A stretch of 64,000 nucleotides of DNA. Origin: Crystallibacter permensis (GTDB lineage: Bacteria > Actinomycetota > Actinomycetes > Actinomycetales > Micrococcaceae). The translations under genes and the position numbers were made by a program. The notes beneath the pieces were generated by a model. It did not search any database. It was not told the DNA's origin and worked only from the letters and a program-made list of their open reading frames with translations. Positions 17,301 through 26,045 of this stretch are shown here, one piece after another (within the stretch, counting starts at the first letter, position 1; each line of letters starts with the position of its first letter). The DNA is taken from assembly GCF_025960875.1 (NCBI RefSeq), contig NZ_JAODLR010000012.1, forward strand, positions 1-64,000, given 5' to 3'.

Positions 17301-19447
17301 GCACGGATAAGGACACGGACAAGGACCTGGATAATGGCATCCGGCAGGACGACGGCCGCACAGCTGACGGCCACAGGACCGGCTCGCGTACCTTCGACGG
17401 CCCGCCCACCAGCGACGGCCCCGCCATAGACCGCCCCATCGACGGGCCCACCATCGACCCCGTGGTAGCGCCGACTCCCGGCGCGGCCGCGGACGCCGAG
17501 GCACAGGTCCTCGAGGAGGAGTTCCAGCCCACCGAGGCTGACGGCGACATGTTCGGCGGCACGCCCGCGAAGAAGGCCAAGCAATTCTGGCCGTCGGCCA
17601 AGCGGCTCTTCGGGCTGCTTAAACCGGAAAAGGCAGCAATCGCCGTGGTGCTCGCCATGGTGATCATCGCCGTCGTACTTAATGTCATTGCCCCGCGGGT
17701 CCTCGGCAACGCGATGGACGTGATTTTCAACGGCGCCATCGGCAGCAACCTGCCCGCCGGCGCCACCCAGGAACAGGTGATCGCGGGGCTGCGCGCGCAA
17801 GGCCAGGACCAGTTCGCGGACCTACTGTCCGGGATGGAAATCACGCCCGGCGCCGGCATCGATTTCGAGTTGCTGGGCCGGCTGATCGCGATGGTGCTGG
17901 GCATGTACGTGGTGTCCTCGCTCTTCATGTGGCTGCAGGGCTACGTGCTGAACAAGGTGGTCATGCGCGTGGTCTACAACCTGCGCCGCGACGTGGAAGA
18001 CAAGCTGAACCGGCTGCCGTTGAACTACTTCGATACCCGCCAGCGCGGCGACCTGCTCTCCCGGGTGACTAACGACGTCGACAACGTCCAGCAGGCGCTG
18101 CAGCAGGCCTTCGCGCAGTTGATCATGTCCGCGCTGAGCCTGATCGGCATCACGGTCATGATGTTCATCGTCTCCTGGCAGCTGGCCGTGATCGCCCTGA
18201 TCGCGCTGCCGCTTTCCGCCGTGGGCGCTGGTCTGATCGGCGCACGCAGCCAGAAGCTCTTTGCCGCGCAGTGGAAGAACACCGGGCAGCTGAACGGGCA
18301 TATCGAGGAGTCCTTCAGCGGCCATGACCTGGTCCGCGTTTTCGGCCGGGAGAAGGAATCGCTGGCGCAGTTCGACGAGAAGAACGAGGAACTCTACCAG
18401 GCCTCGTTCGGCGCGCAGTTTGTCTCCGGCATGATCATGCCCGTCATGCAGTTCATCTCCTACCTGTCCTATGTGGGGATCGCGGTAGTAGGCGGGCTGC
18501 GCGTGGCCTCCGGTTCCATGACCCTGGGCGAGGCGACGGCGTTCATCCAGTACTCGCGCGAGTTCAACCAGCCGCTGAGCCAGATGGCCGGCATGGCCAA
18601 CATGCTGCAGTCCGGCGTGGCCTCCGCCGAGCGGGTGTTCGAACTCCTCGACGCCGAAGAGCAGGACCCGGACACGGCCACCAAATCGCTACCGGCCAAG
18701 ACGGACGGCCATGTGGAATTCGAGCACGTCAGCTTCAGCTACACCCCGGACAAGCCGCTGATCGAGGATCTGTCCTTCGCGGCGAAGCCGGGCGAGACCG
18801 TGGCGATTGTCGGGCCCACCGGCGCCGGCAAGACCACGCTGGTGAACCTGGTGATGCGCTTCTACGAGTTGAACTCCGGCCGGATCACCCTGGACAATGT
18901 GGACATCAACCAGCTCAGCCGGGCCGAGCTGCGCTCCAAGGTGGGCATGGTGCTGCAGGACGCCTGGCTCTTCGGCGGCACCATTGCGGAGAACATCCGC
19001 TACGGCAACCTCGACGCCACCGAGGAGCAGGTGCTCGAGGCGGCCAAGGCCACCTATGTGGACCGCTTTGTGCGGGCACTGCCGGACGGCTACGACACCG
19101 TGATCGACGAAGAGGGCAACAACGTCAGCGCGGGCGAGAAGCAGCTGATCACCATTGCCCGCGCGTTCCTGGCGCACCCGTCGCTGCTCATTTTGGACGA
19201 GGCCACGAGTTCCGTGGACACCCGGACCGAGCTGCTGGTCCAGCACGCCATGGCCGCCCTGCGCACTGACCGGACCAGCTTTGTGATCGCGCACCGGCTC
19301 TCCACGATTCGCGATGCCGACATCATCCTGGTGATGGAAGACGGGCAGATCGTGGAGCAGGGCAACCATGCGGAACTGCTTGAAGCCCAGGGCGCGTACT
19401 ACCGGCTCTACATGTCCCAGTTCGCCGCGGCCGCAGACACCGTGTAG
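17297..19447 (+). CDS. Heterodimeric ABC exporter subunit B (catalytic site)
   Basis: Partner half-transporter of 716 residues. A charged, low-complexity N-terminal extension (about 95 residues, Asp/Thr/Pro-rich) comes before the six-helix membrane domain. The ATPase has Walker A GPTGAGKTT, an altered signature NVSAGEKQ and a canonical Walker B LLILDEATSSVD with catalytic Glu. The altered signature here and the altered Walker B in the partner are complementary, as expected for an asymmetric exporter. Translation is coupled through the 4-bp overlap. Confidence 0.92.
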   Translation: MSTDKDTDKDLDNGIRQDDGRTADGHRTGSRTFDGPPTSDGPAIDRPIDGPTIDPVVAPTPGAAADAEAQVLEEEFQPTEADGDMFGGTPAKKAKQFWPSAKRLFGLLKPEKAAIAVVLAMVIIAVVLNVIAPRVLGNAMDVIFNGAIGSNLPAGATQEQVIAGLRAQGQDQFADLLSGMEITPGAGIDFELLGRLIAMVLGMYVVSSLFMWLQGYVLNKVVMRVVYNLRRDVEDKLNRLPLNYFDTRQRGDLLSRVTNDVDNVQQALQQAFAQLIMSALSLIGITVMMFIVSWQLAVIALIALPLSAVGAGLIGARSQKLFAAQWKNTGQLNGHIEESFSGHDLVRVFGREKESLAQFDEKNEELYQASFGAQFVSGMIMPVMQFISYLSYVGIAVVGGLRVASGSMTLGEATAFIQYSREFNQPLSQMAGMANMLQSGVASAERVFELLDAEEQDPDTATKSLPAKTDGHVEFEHVSFSYTPDKPLIEDLSFAAKPGETVAIVGPTGAGKTTLVNLVMRFYELNSGRITLDNVDINQLSRAELRSKVGMVLQDAWLFGGTIAENIRYGNLDATEEQVLEAAKATYVDRFVRALPDGYDTVIDEEGNNVSAGEKQLITIARAFLAHPSLLILDEATSSVDTRTELLVQHAMAALRTDRTSFVIAHRLSTIRDADIILVMEDGQIVEQGNHAELLEAQGAYYRLYMSQFAAAADTV

Positions 19448-19497
19448 CTAATAACGACGTCGAAAAACCCGTCCGTCGGTGTCTCCGGCAAGACAAT

Positions 19498-19536
19498 GCC
19501 AGTGGCCGGGTGCCCGTATCGCACCCGGCCACTGGC
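19498..19536. terminator. Bidirectional hairpin terminator
   Basis: Perfect 16-bp inverted repeat (GCCAGTGGCCGGGTGC) with a 7-base loop, between the ABC exporter operon and the convergent GlsB-like gene. There is no strong T run on either side. Confidence 0.65.
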
Positions 19537-19562
19537 CATCAATATCAAATCCTGAGTTCGCT

Positions 19563-19823
19563 TTAGCGGCGGACGCTGCGGCGTCCGGCAATGCCCTCGG
19601 CCACACCGATCAGGAGTACCGCTGCGATCACGGCAACGACGAATCCGAGGACGTTCAACTCGAAGATGTCGCCGGTGCCCAACAGATTCGCGATCAGGCC
19701 ACCAATAACTGACCCAACCAGGCCCAGCAGCAGCGTGGCCACCAGGCCCAGATTCTGCTTCCCGGGTTTGACAAGACGGGCAAGTGCCCCGATGACGAGC
19801 CCAGCGATGATAAAACCAATCAT
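19563..19823 (-). CDS. GlsB/YeaQ/YmgE-family stress membrane protein
   Basis: 86-residue integral membrane protein with three hydrophobic segments and the family pattern GLVIGALARLVKPGKQ, LGLVGSVIGGLIANLLG, VLLIGVAEGIAGRR (transglycosylase-associated family). Members are general stress or envelope proteins of unknown mechanism. It stands alone; an AGGAGG-type ribosome site lies before the ATG. It is convergent with the exporter operon across the hairpin. Confidence 0.88.
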   Translation of the reverse strand: MIGFIIAGLVIGALARLVKPGKQNLGLVATLLLGLVGSVIGGLIANLLGTGDIFELNVLGFVVAVIAAVLLIGVAEGIAGRRSVRR

Positions 19824-19927
19824 GTTGCCTCCTAGTAGGTTTCACTAAACGTAAGCATACTTAGTAACCCTTGGCAAAACCCGCGTAACCGGTTTCGCGA
19901 CGCGGACGACGCTGACATGCTTGTGAG

Positions 19928-20746
19928 GTGACATCAATCTCGACCGAACCGCCCCGCACCGCGCTCAGTTGGAAGTTGGTGCCAGCAGTGCTGCTCTCGG
20001 TGTCCGGCGTGCTGCTTTTCGGCGTCGAGAATAACCCTGTTGGTTACAGTCTGCTCGGCATCAGCCTGGTCGCGGCCGCGCTGGTCGACCGTGAGTTCCT
20101 GAGGCATCTTGCGCTCGTCGCTGCGGGGATGGTTATTATCAGCCTGGTCCCGCTGAACGCTGATTTGAGCATCGGGCATATGGCGCTGATGGGCGGTGCG
20201 CTCACCTTGGCCGTGCTGGTGCCGTGGCTGGTGTCGCGGTTTGTTTACCGTGAGCGGGTCATCAAGTTTCCGGTGAACACAGGCCGTAAATGGCCGCTGA
20301 CCGCGAAGCTGTACCTGATCGGTGTTGTTGCGCTCGGCTACTTCATTCTGCCGGTGTACTTGATCAGCACCGGCGTCTACCAGAACTGGCCGGACGCATC
20401 CGACCCCACCATCTTCTGGCGGCTCTTTCTCGGAGTGAACGCTGTTGGTATCTGGGACGAGCTGTTCTTTATCTGCACCGCGTTTACGCTGCTGCGGCGG
20501 CATTTCCCGGACTGGCTCGCCAACATCCTTCAAGCCGTGATCTTCTCGTCTTTCCTGTGGGAGATCGGCTACCAAGCCTGGGGCCCGCTGCTGACGTTCC
20601 CGTTCGCGCTGCTGCAGGGATACACGTTCAAGCTGACGAAGTCGTTAACTTATGTAGTGTCAGTGCACTTGATCTTCGACTTCGTCCTGTTCCTCGCACT
20701 GGTGCACGCGCACAACCGCGACTGGCTGCCGATCTTCTTGTACTGA
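19928..20746 (+). CDS. CPBP-like intramembrane protein, divergent active site
   Basis: Polytopic membrane protein of 272 residues with about eight hydrophobic segments. The second half resembles the CPBP (CAAX protease and bacteriocin-processing) family: WDELFFICTAFTLLRR in place of EExxxR and SVHLIFDF in place of HxxxN/B. The usual FxxxH motif seems to be FSSFLWE. The acidic Glu and the final His remain but the first acid is Asp, so activity is uncertain. GTG start. No neighbour suggests a substrate. Confidence 0.6.
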   Translation: MTSISTEPPRTALSWKLVPAVLLSVSGVLLFGVENNPVGYSLLGISLVAAALVDREFLRHLALVAAGMVIISLVPLNADLSIGHMALMGGALTLAVLVPWLVSRFVYRERVIKFPVNTGRKWPLTAKLYLIGVVALGYFILPVYLISTGVYQNWPDASDPTIFWRLFLGVNAVGIWDELFFICTAFTLLRRHFPDWLANILQAVIFSSFLWEIGYQAWGPLLTFPFALLQGYTFKLTKSLTYVVSVHLIFDFVLFLALVHAHNRDWLPIFLY

Positions 20747-20831
20747 CTCCTGTGACTGAAACCTTGTTCGGGCTTTCCTTCCCGCCGCTTCGCATCGATG
20801 CCGAAATGCCGGCCCCGGCCACTCCTGGACT

Positions 20832-21536
20832 CTATGCCAGACGTTCCATGCCGGAGGGGTAAAAGCCTTCCTCGCGGGCTTCCAGAGCACCGGTGACAGA
20901 GGCCGTGAGGCTGTGGAGGATATGGGCGCGTGCAAGTTCGGCCGCGGCAGCGGCTTCACCGGCTATTACCAGCTCCAGGATCTTGTGGTGCTGATTCAGA
21001 TCGATGGTGCGTGGTTCATCCCCGGCCGGAAGTTCAAGTCCGATCCGTCGGTACCGATCGGACTTGTCCCACAAGTCATCTAGGAGTCGGATCATCACGT
21101 CGTTGTGCGAGGCTGCATAAATGGCACGGTGGAACGATCGGTGCGCCGTGATGGCTTCCTCGCCCCAGGTGCGGGTGACAGGCAATAGCTCATCGGCTGC
21201 CGCCTTCATCACTATGATTTCCCTGTCTGTGCGGCGCCTGGCCGCAAGTTCGGTGGCCGACGGCTCGAGTGATAAGCGGACCTCCAGGAGCTGGCGGGCT
21301 TCGGACGCGCTCATCGGTGAAACCCGGACATCCCGGTGCGTGTCCATTTCCACCCAGCCTTCGCTGGCCAGCTGCCTCACGGCCTCGCGAAGGGGGGTGA
21401 TGCTCATATTCATCTCGTCCGCGAGGTCGTACTGCGACAATCGCGACCCGGGAGCGAGTTCCCCGGACAGGACCCGGCGGCGCAGTTCGCTGTAGGCCAT
21501 CGCGCCCTTACTTGAGAAAACGTTCGTCGTGTTCAT
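20832..21536 (-). CDS. GntR/FCD-family transcriptional regulator
   Basis: 234-residue repressor. N-terminal winged helix (about residues 12-72: ELRRRVLSGELAPGSRLSQYDLADEMNM, split by SITPLREAVRQL) and a C-terminal FCD ligand domain with metal-type residues (RSFHRAIYAAS, DLNQHHKILELV). Start at ATG 21536 with GGAAAGGG upstream; an earlier TTG is less likely. It is divergent from the D-tartrate dehydratase gene with a perfect palindrome in the gap, so it very probably controls the tartrate locus, with tartrate or a breakdown product as effector (inference). Confidence 0.9.
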   Translation of the reverse strand: MNTTNVFSSKGAMAYSELRRRVLSGELAPGSRLSQYDLADEMNMSITPLREAVRQLASEGWVEMDTHRDVRVSPMSASEARQLLEVRLSLEPSATELAARRRTDREIIVMKAAADELLPVTRTWGEEAITAHRSFHRAIYAASHNDVMIRLLDDLWDKSDRYRRIGLELPAGDEPRTIDLNQHHKILELVIAGEAAAAAELARAHILHSLTASVTGALEAREEGFYPSGMERLA

Positions 21537-21606
21537 CGCAGCCCTTTCCAAATTTCTTCATCCGGAGGGGTTGTGCTCCGTATCACTCACAGTATAGTCT
21601 CCAAAT

Positions 21607-21629
21607 ATCTTATAAGACGCTTATAAGAT
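21607..21629. promoter_or_regulatory. GntR operator of the tartrate locus
   Basis: Perfect 10-bp inverted repeat (ATCTTATAAG) separated by ACG. It also reads as two direct TTATAAG copies. It is strikingly A/T-rich against its surroundings and lies 24 bp upstream of the dehydratase ATG and 71 bp from the GntR start. Confidence 0.75.
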
Positions 21630-21652
21630 GTAAGAACAGAGGAAAGAGGACC

Positions 21653-22819
21653 ATGAAGATTGTTTCCGCCCACGCCGGCACCATCCCGATCAGCTCGACT
21701 ATGCGCAACGCCTACATCGATTTCAGCAAAATGGACTGCACAATCCTGGCGCTGGTCAGCGACGTGTTCGTCGACGGCAAACCCCTGGTCGGCTACGGGT
21801 TCAACTCCAACGGCCGGTACAACGCAACGGCCATCATGAACGAGCGGATGCTGCCGCGGCTGCTGGATACCCCTTCCGAGGATCTACTGGATGAGGATGG
21901 CGGACTTTCGCCCGAGAAGGCGTGGGACATTATGATGCGCAATGAAAAGCCCGGCGGCCACGGGGAGCGTTCTGTCGCCGTCGGCGTCGTGGACATGGCC
22001 CTGCACGATCTGGCAGCCAAGATCGCCGGCGTTCCGCTGTACCGCTGGATTTCCGATCACTATGGTGACGGCAATCCCGACAAGGACGTCTTTGTGTACG
22101 CCGCCGGAGGCTATTACGCACCGGGCAAGACCCTGGCAGATCTGCAGGCCGAAATGCTTGGCTTCCTCGACGCGGGCTACGAGGTCGTCAAAATGAAGAT
22201 CGGCGGAACGGACCTGGCCGACGACCTCACACGCATCGAAGCCGTACTTGACGTGCTCGGCGGCGACGGATCCCGCCTGATGGTGGACGTCAACGGCAAG
22301 TTCGATCTGCAGACGGCCATCGAATATGGCAAGGCGATCGATCAATACGGACTGTTTTGGTACGAGGAAGTCGGCGACCCGCTGGACTACGCCCTCAACG
22401 CCACCCTTTCGGAGCACTACAGGAACCCGATTGCGACCGGCGAGAACCTGTTCTCGCTGCAGGACGCCCGGAACCTGATCCGCCACGGCGGCATGCGTCC
22501 GGACCGCGATTTCATCCAGGTTGACCCTGCCTTGAGCTACGGGCTGACGGAGTACCGTCGGGTCCTGGACATGCTCGCCCAGCACGGCTGGTCCTCCCGG
22601 CGCTGCATCCCGCACGGCGGGCACCAGTTCTCGCTGCACATCGCCGCTGCACTTAAGCTCGGCGGCAACGAATCCTACCCGGGGGAGTTCCAGCCCACGG
22701 GCGGCTTCACCGACGATGCAGTCATCACCAACAGCCGCGTCGCCCCCGGCGATCTGCCCGGTATTGGTCTGGAAGGCAAGGCCGAGTTCTACAAGGCCCT
22801 GCTCGCGTTGCATAACTGA
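21653..22819 (+). CDS. tarD: D-tartrate dehydratase (enolase superfamily)
   Basis: Mandelate-racemase-like enzyme of 388 residues that dehydrates D-tartrate to oxaloacetate. The opening PISSTMRNAYIDFSKM, NEKPGGHGERSVAVG, FVYAAGGYYAPGK and RCIPHGGHQFSLHIAA closely follow the characterised Bradyrhizobium TarD as I remember it. Catalytic Lys182 (KMKIGG) and His321 (IPHGGHQ), and metal ligands Asp212, Glu238/239 and Glu264, are present. Start at ATG 21653 with GGAAAGAGGA; the frame upstream crosses the operator and is not coding. It heads the tartrate locus. Confidence 0.88.
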   Translation: MKIVSAHAGTIPISSTMRNAYIDFSKMDCTILALVSDVFVDGKPLVGYGFNSNGRYNATAIMNERMLPRLLDTPSEDLLDEDGGLSPEKAWDIMMRNEKPGGHGERSVAVGVVDMALHDLAAKIAGVPLYRWISDHYGDGNPDKDVFVYAAGGYYAPGKTLADLQAEMLGFLDAGYEVVKMKIGGTDLADDLTRIEAVLDVLGGDGSRLMVDVNGKFDLQTAIEYGKAIDQYGLFWYEEVGDPLDYALNATLSEHYRNPIATGENLFSLQDARNLIRHGGMRPDRDFIQVDPALSYGLTEYRRVLDMLAQHGWSSRRCIPHGGHQFSLHIAAALKLGGNESYPGEFQPTGGFTDDAVITNSRVAPGDLPGIGLEGKAEFYKALLALHN

Positions 22820-22824
22820 TCCCT

Positions 22825-22875
22825 GGAGACCGGCAGGTCCCGCTTCGATCGCGGGTGCGGGAACTGCCGATCTCC
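22825..22875 (+). terminator. Hairpin after the dehydratase gene
   Basis: 18-bp arms (GGAGACCGGCAGGTCCCG and its partner) with two mismatches and a 15-base loop, six bases after the TarD stop. There is no T run. It may reduce read-through into the carrier gene. Confidence 0.5.
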
Positions 22876-23094
22876 ACACCATCACGCGACCCCCGGAATG
22901 GCGCAAGGAAGCGTCCTCTGAATGGCGGCCGCCAAGGGGCTCAAGTCCCACCACCGAGATTGTCGGCTTTATTCCTCCTGCAGAGTGTCCGTAGACCCCC
23001 TGGTGGTTTCCGCCCGATGTCGACCCGTAAATGACATCCACACCGAGTTTCTGCAGTCGACCGTGCTGAGCAAACAACCCAAGAAAGTACTGCC
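22876..23094. other. Intergenic region before the carrier gene
   Basis: About 220 bp. I see no gene with a ribosome site. The minus strand of 22920-23110 is open and reads with fairly natural composition, but it continues antisense through TarD and resembles no family, so I do not call it. Confidence 0.4.
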
Positions 23095-24780
23095 ATGGCA
23101 ACATCTGCCCTGCATTCCCTTTGGGGAAATCTGTGGACATCGCACCGAGAGACAAAGAGTCTCCTGACGTTATCGAGAATCAGGCAGTCCTCGGGGCGAA
23201 ACCCGACGACCACCGACCAGGACAAGGAGTCCGGCTCTACGACGGTCCGGGTTGCGCAGAAGGGCCCCGGATTACCGGAGGGCTCCAGAAACCCCGGACC
23301 TGGCTACACCCCCGCCCGCATCACAGGCCTGATCCTCGGCCCGACACTGTTCGTGGCGGCAATGCTGTTCTTTAACCCGGAGGGACTCTCTCCGGAAGGG
23401 CAGGCAGTCTTCGCCATTACCCTGTGGGTCGCCACCTGGTGGATCACGGAGGCGATACCGATCCCGGTGACATCCTTGCTTCCCGTCGTGCTCATGCCGC
23501 TGACCGGCGCGCTGGAGGGCGATATCGTCGTCTCCTCGTACGGCAACGACATCATTTTCTTGTTCATCGGAGGCTTCTCGCTGGCGATCGCGATGGAGAA
23601 ATGGAATCTCCACCAGCGCATCGCACTCTCGATCGTCTCGGCGATCGGGACGAGTCCGCGGCGCATCGTCCTCGGATTCATGGTCGCTACAGCCTTCCTG
23701 TCGATGTGGGTCTCCAATACAGCGGCCACGATGATGATGATTCCCGTCGGCCTCGCCGTGGTGTATCAGGCTGCCCAATCGCTGCGAGGTGGGGAGCATG
23801 AAGCAGAACTGCCGAAATTCGAGAAGTCCGTCGTCTTCGGAATCGCCTACGCGGCGACTATCGGCGGTCTCGGCACCCTCATAGGCACACCGCCTCTGGC
23901 GATTCTCGCCGCGACCGTCGGGGAGCTCTTCGGTGAGACCATCTCCTTCGGCCGATGGATGATGTTCGGGGTTCCCATCGTCGTCATCCTTCTCTCCTTC
24001 ACCTGGTTCTACCTGACGCACGTCTCGTTCAAGGTGCGGCTCAAGCACCTTCCCGGCGGTGCTGAACTCATCCGAAGTGAGAAGAAAGCCCTCGGAGGAA
24101 TGTCCCATGAGGAGAAGGCCGTGCTTATGGTTTTCCTGGGCGTCGCCTTCATGTGGGTTACCCGGTCCTTTATCTGGGAAGATGTCCTCCCAGGCATCAG
24201 CGACGGAGTAATTGCGATCATGGCGACCGTGGTTTTGTTCGCGTTGCCAACTCGCCGTGCCGACGAGAAAAGAATTATGCAGTGGGAGGACTCGAAGAAG
24301 ATTCCGTGGGGGATCCTCCTGTTGTTTGGCGGAGGCCTGGCCATTGCGGCGGGTTTCGTAGACACCGGTCTGACTGGATGGATCGGAGAGCAGCTGCGTG
24401 TCCTTGACGCGGTCAATGTCATCCTCGTCATCGTCCTGGCCACCGCGCTCGTGCTGTTCCTGACCGAGATCACCTCGAACGCAGCGACCGCGACCATGAT
24501 CCTCCCGGTCATGGCAGCTTTCGCGATCGCTTTGGGTGTCCACCCCCTCGCCTTGATGGTGCCCTGCGCCATGGCCGCGAACTGCGCTTTCATGCTTCCG
24601 GTGGGTACACCCCCGAACGCCATCTTGTTCGGAACCGGGAAGGTGACGATCATGGAAATGGTCAAAGCCGGATTCTGGCTGAACATCGCCGCACTTTTCC
24701 TCATCGTGGCAGCGGTGCTCTTTGTACTGCCCTACCTGTGGGGAATTGATCTCATGTCAATACCCCCGGCTTTCCAGTGA
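23095..24780 (+). CDS. SLC13/DASS-family dicarboxylate carrier
   Basis: Sodium-coupled carboxylate importer of up to 561 residues. The membrane part begins at about residue 75 (ARITGLILGPTLFVAAMLFF). Two family motifs are clear: SNTAATMMMIPVG (about 205) and EITSNAATATMILPVMAAF (about 460), the cation and substrate sites. Its place between tartrate enzymes makes tartrate or another C4 diacid the likely cargo. The N-terminus is uncertain: the ATG at 23095 lacks a good ribosome site, and the first 70 residues look poorly conserved, so the true start may lie later or the 5' end may carry a frameshift. Confidence 0.85.
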   Translation: MATSALHSLWGNLWTSHRETKSLLTLSRIRQSSGRNPTTTDQDKESGSTTVRVAQKGPGLPEGSRNPGPGYTPARITGLILGPTLFVAAMLFFNPEGLSPEGQAVFAITLWVATWWITEAIPIPVTSLLPVVLMPLTGALEGDIVVSSYGNDIIFLFIGGFSLAIAMEKWNLHQRIALSIVSAIGTSPRRIVLGFMVATAFLSMWVSNTAATMMMIPVGLAVVYQAAQSLRGGEHEAELPKFEKSVVFGIAYAATIGGLGTLIGTPPLAILAATVGELFGETISFGRWMMFGVPIVVILLSFTWFYLTHVSFKVRLKHLPGGAELIRSEKKALGGMSHEEKAVLMVFLGVAFMWVTRSFIWEDVLPGISDGVIAIMATVVLFALPTRRADEKRIMQWEDSKKIPWGILLLFGGGLAIAAGFVDTGLTGWIGEQLRVLDAVNVILVIVLATALVLFLTEITSNAATATMILPVMAAFAIALGVHPLALMVPCAMAANCAFMLPVGTPPNAILFGTGKVTIMEMVKAGFWLNIAALFLIVAAVLFVLPYLWGIDLMSIPPAFQ

Positions 24781-25085
24781 CCAAAACATTCCGTCCCTGG
24801 ACATGGTCAGCCCCATGCGATGGCTGCGCCCGTGAGTGGTAAAAGCCGGTCACCCACGACCTCGGCGCCCTACCTAGGTGCCGAGGTCCGCGGAGCGTGG
24901 ACGAGACGGACGATCAGATCCGCCCGTTGCAGACGGAGCAGGACCGAATGTAAGGCCTGCGTTGAACCAGTCGGATAAGGCCGACAATCCGACCGCTGAG
25001 ATGCTCGCGCTCGAGCTTCCCCCGCCGATGAAACCGCAGTGAGAATGACTTATACACCGAACACAATAGATGGAGAGCACTGATC
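24781..25085. other. Intergenic region, 305 bp
   Basis: Holds the hairpin at 24859-24887. After it, 24952-25041 can be read on the plus strand as a short coding tail ending ALELPPPMKPQ before TGA, possibly the relic of a lost gene. No start or ribosome site supports it. Confidence 0.35.
24859..24887 (+). terminator. Hairpin after the carrier gene
   Basis: 11-bp stem (ACCTCGGCGCC with one G-T pair) and a 7-base loop, about 80 bp after the carrier stop. No T run follows. Confidence 0.5.
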
Positions 25086-26030
25086 ATGGGACGAATCCTG
25101 ATAACGACCGATTATCTTGTCCCTGGCGATGACGTCGATAGACTCTTGCGCCGGCACGGGCACGAACCCGTCTACTCGCCCTACACCGGAGCGCGGGAGC
25201 CTGCGGAACGGAAGACTCTGTTCAACGGCATCGACGGTGCCATCCTAGCCAGCGAATCCGTGAGTGCCGACATGCTCGCCGAAGCGCACGGTCTGAAGGT
25301 CCTGGCCCGCAGCGGGGTCGGTTACGACTCCATTGACGTTCCTGCCGCCGCCGCCCTCGGCATCCGCGTCTGCAACGCTCCGGGGACAAACCACCACTCC
25401 GTCGCCGAGCTGACGGTCGGCCTGATCATCATGGCGGCTCGCCGCCTCGCCGATGTCACAAACGCAGTGCGACGGGGCCAATGGCCCCGCGACGCCGGCC
25501 ACGAACTGCACAGATCAACCTTGGGAATCGTTGGCTACGGTCCCAGCGGCCGTGCAACAGCAAGACTAGGCCTCGCCCTCGGCATGACCGTCATGGTCCA
25601 TACCTCCCACCCAGACGCCGAGGACACACCGGTCCGCTTCGCTGATCTCGACACCGTAATCGCGGGCGCTGACTACCTGTCGCTGCATACACGGGCCGAC
25701 AAAACCAGCCAAAAGCTCATCGACGCCCCTCGGCTGCAGAGGATGAAACCTTCCGCTGTACTGATCAATACTGCCCGCGGCTCGCTCGTGGACGAGGACG
25801 CCCTGGCCGACGCTCTGCGCGCTGGCACCATAGCCGGCGCTGCCCTCGACGTGCTTGAGAACGAACCCCTGCCCAAGGACAGCCCTTTGCGGCACCTGGA
25901 CAACCTGATCATTACCTCGCACTTGGCAGGCCAGACAGCCGAAGCACGCACCCGGGCGGGCATGGCAGCAGCCCACGCCGTCATTGACGTCCTCGCGAAC
26001 CGCGAACCGGGACACCCGGTCGACCGCTAA
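25086..26030 (+). CDS. D-isomer-specific 2-hydroxyacid dehydrogenase
   Basis: NAD(P)-dependent cytoplasmic oxidoreductase of 314 residues in the phosphoglycerate/hydroxypyruvate/glyoxylate reductase family. The nucleotide fold motif is GIVGYGPSGRA (about residue 143). Catalytic residues are Arg in NTARGSLVDE (about 235), Glu in DVLENEPL and His in ITSHLAGQ. It lies 15 bp before tartrate dehydrogenase, so a role in reducing a tartrate-derived 2-keto acid (oxaloglycolate, hydroxypyruvate or tartronate semialdehyde) is likely. That assignment rests on context. Confidence 0.85.
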   Translation: MGRILITTDYLVPGDDVDRLLRRHGHEPVYSPYTGAREPAERKTLFNGIDGAILASESVSADMLAEAHGLKVLARSGVGYDSIDVPAAAALGIRVCNAPGTNHHSVAELTVGLIIMAARRLADVTNAVRRGQWPRDAGHELHRSTLGIVGYGPSGRATARLGLALGMTVMVHTSHPDAEDTPVRFADLDTVIAGADYLSLHTRADKTSQKLIDAPRLQRMKPSAVLINTARGSLVDEDALADALRAGTIAGAALDVLENEPLPKDSPLRHLDNLIITSHLAGQTAEARTRAGMAAAHAVIDVLANREPGHPVDR

Positions 26031-26045
26031 ACCGAACGGAACCTG

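Noticed and set aside
15609-17504. Long minus-strand open frame opposite the ABC exporter.
   Set aside because: His/Arg/Gly-rich composition typical of shadow frames; the plus strand has full ABC motifs.
21884-23155. Long open frame on the minus strand opposite the D-tartrate dehydratase gene.
   Set aside because: It is antisense to a gene with clear catalytic residues and shows no family resemblance; long shadow frames are common at this GC content. Its 5' part (22920-23110) reads fairly naturally but lacks a ribosome site.
24874-25080. Small minus-strand frame upstream of the hydroxyacid dehydrogenase.
   Set aside because: No ribosome site and overlaps the hairpin; not similar to anything I know.
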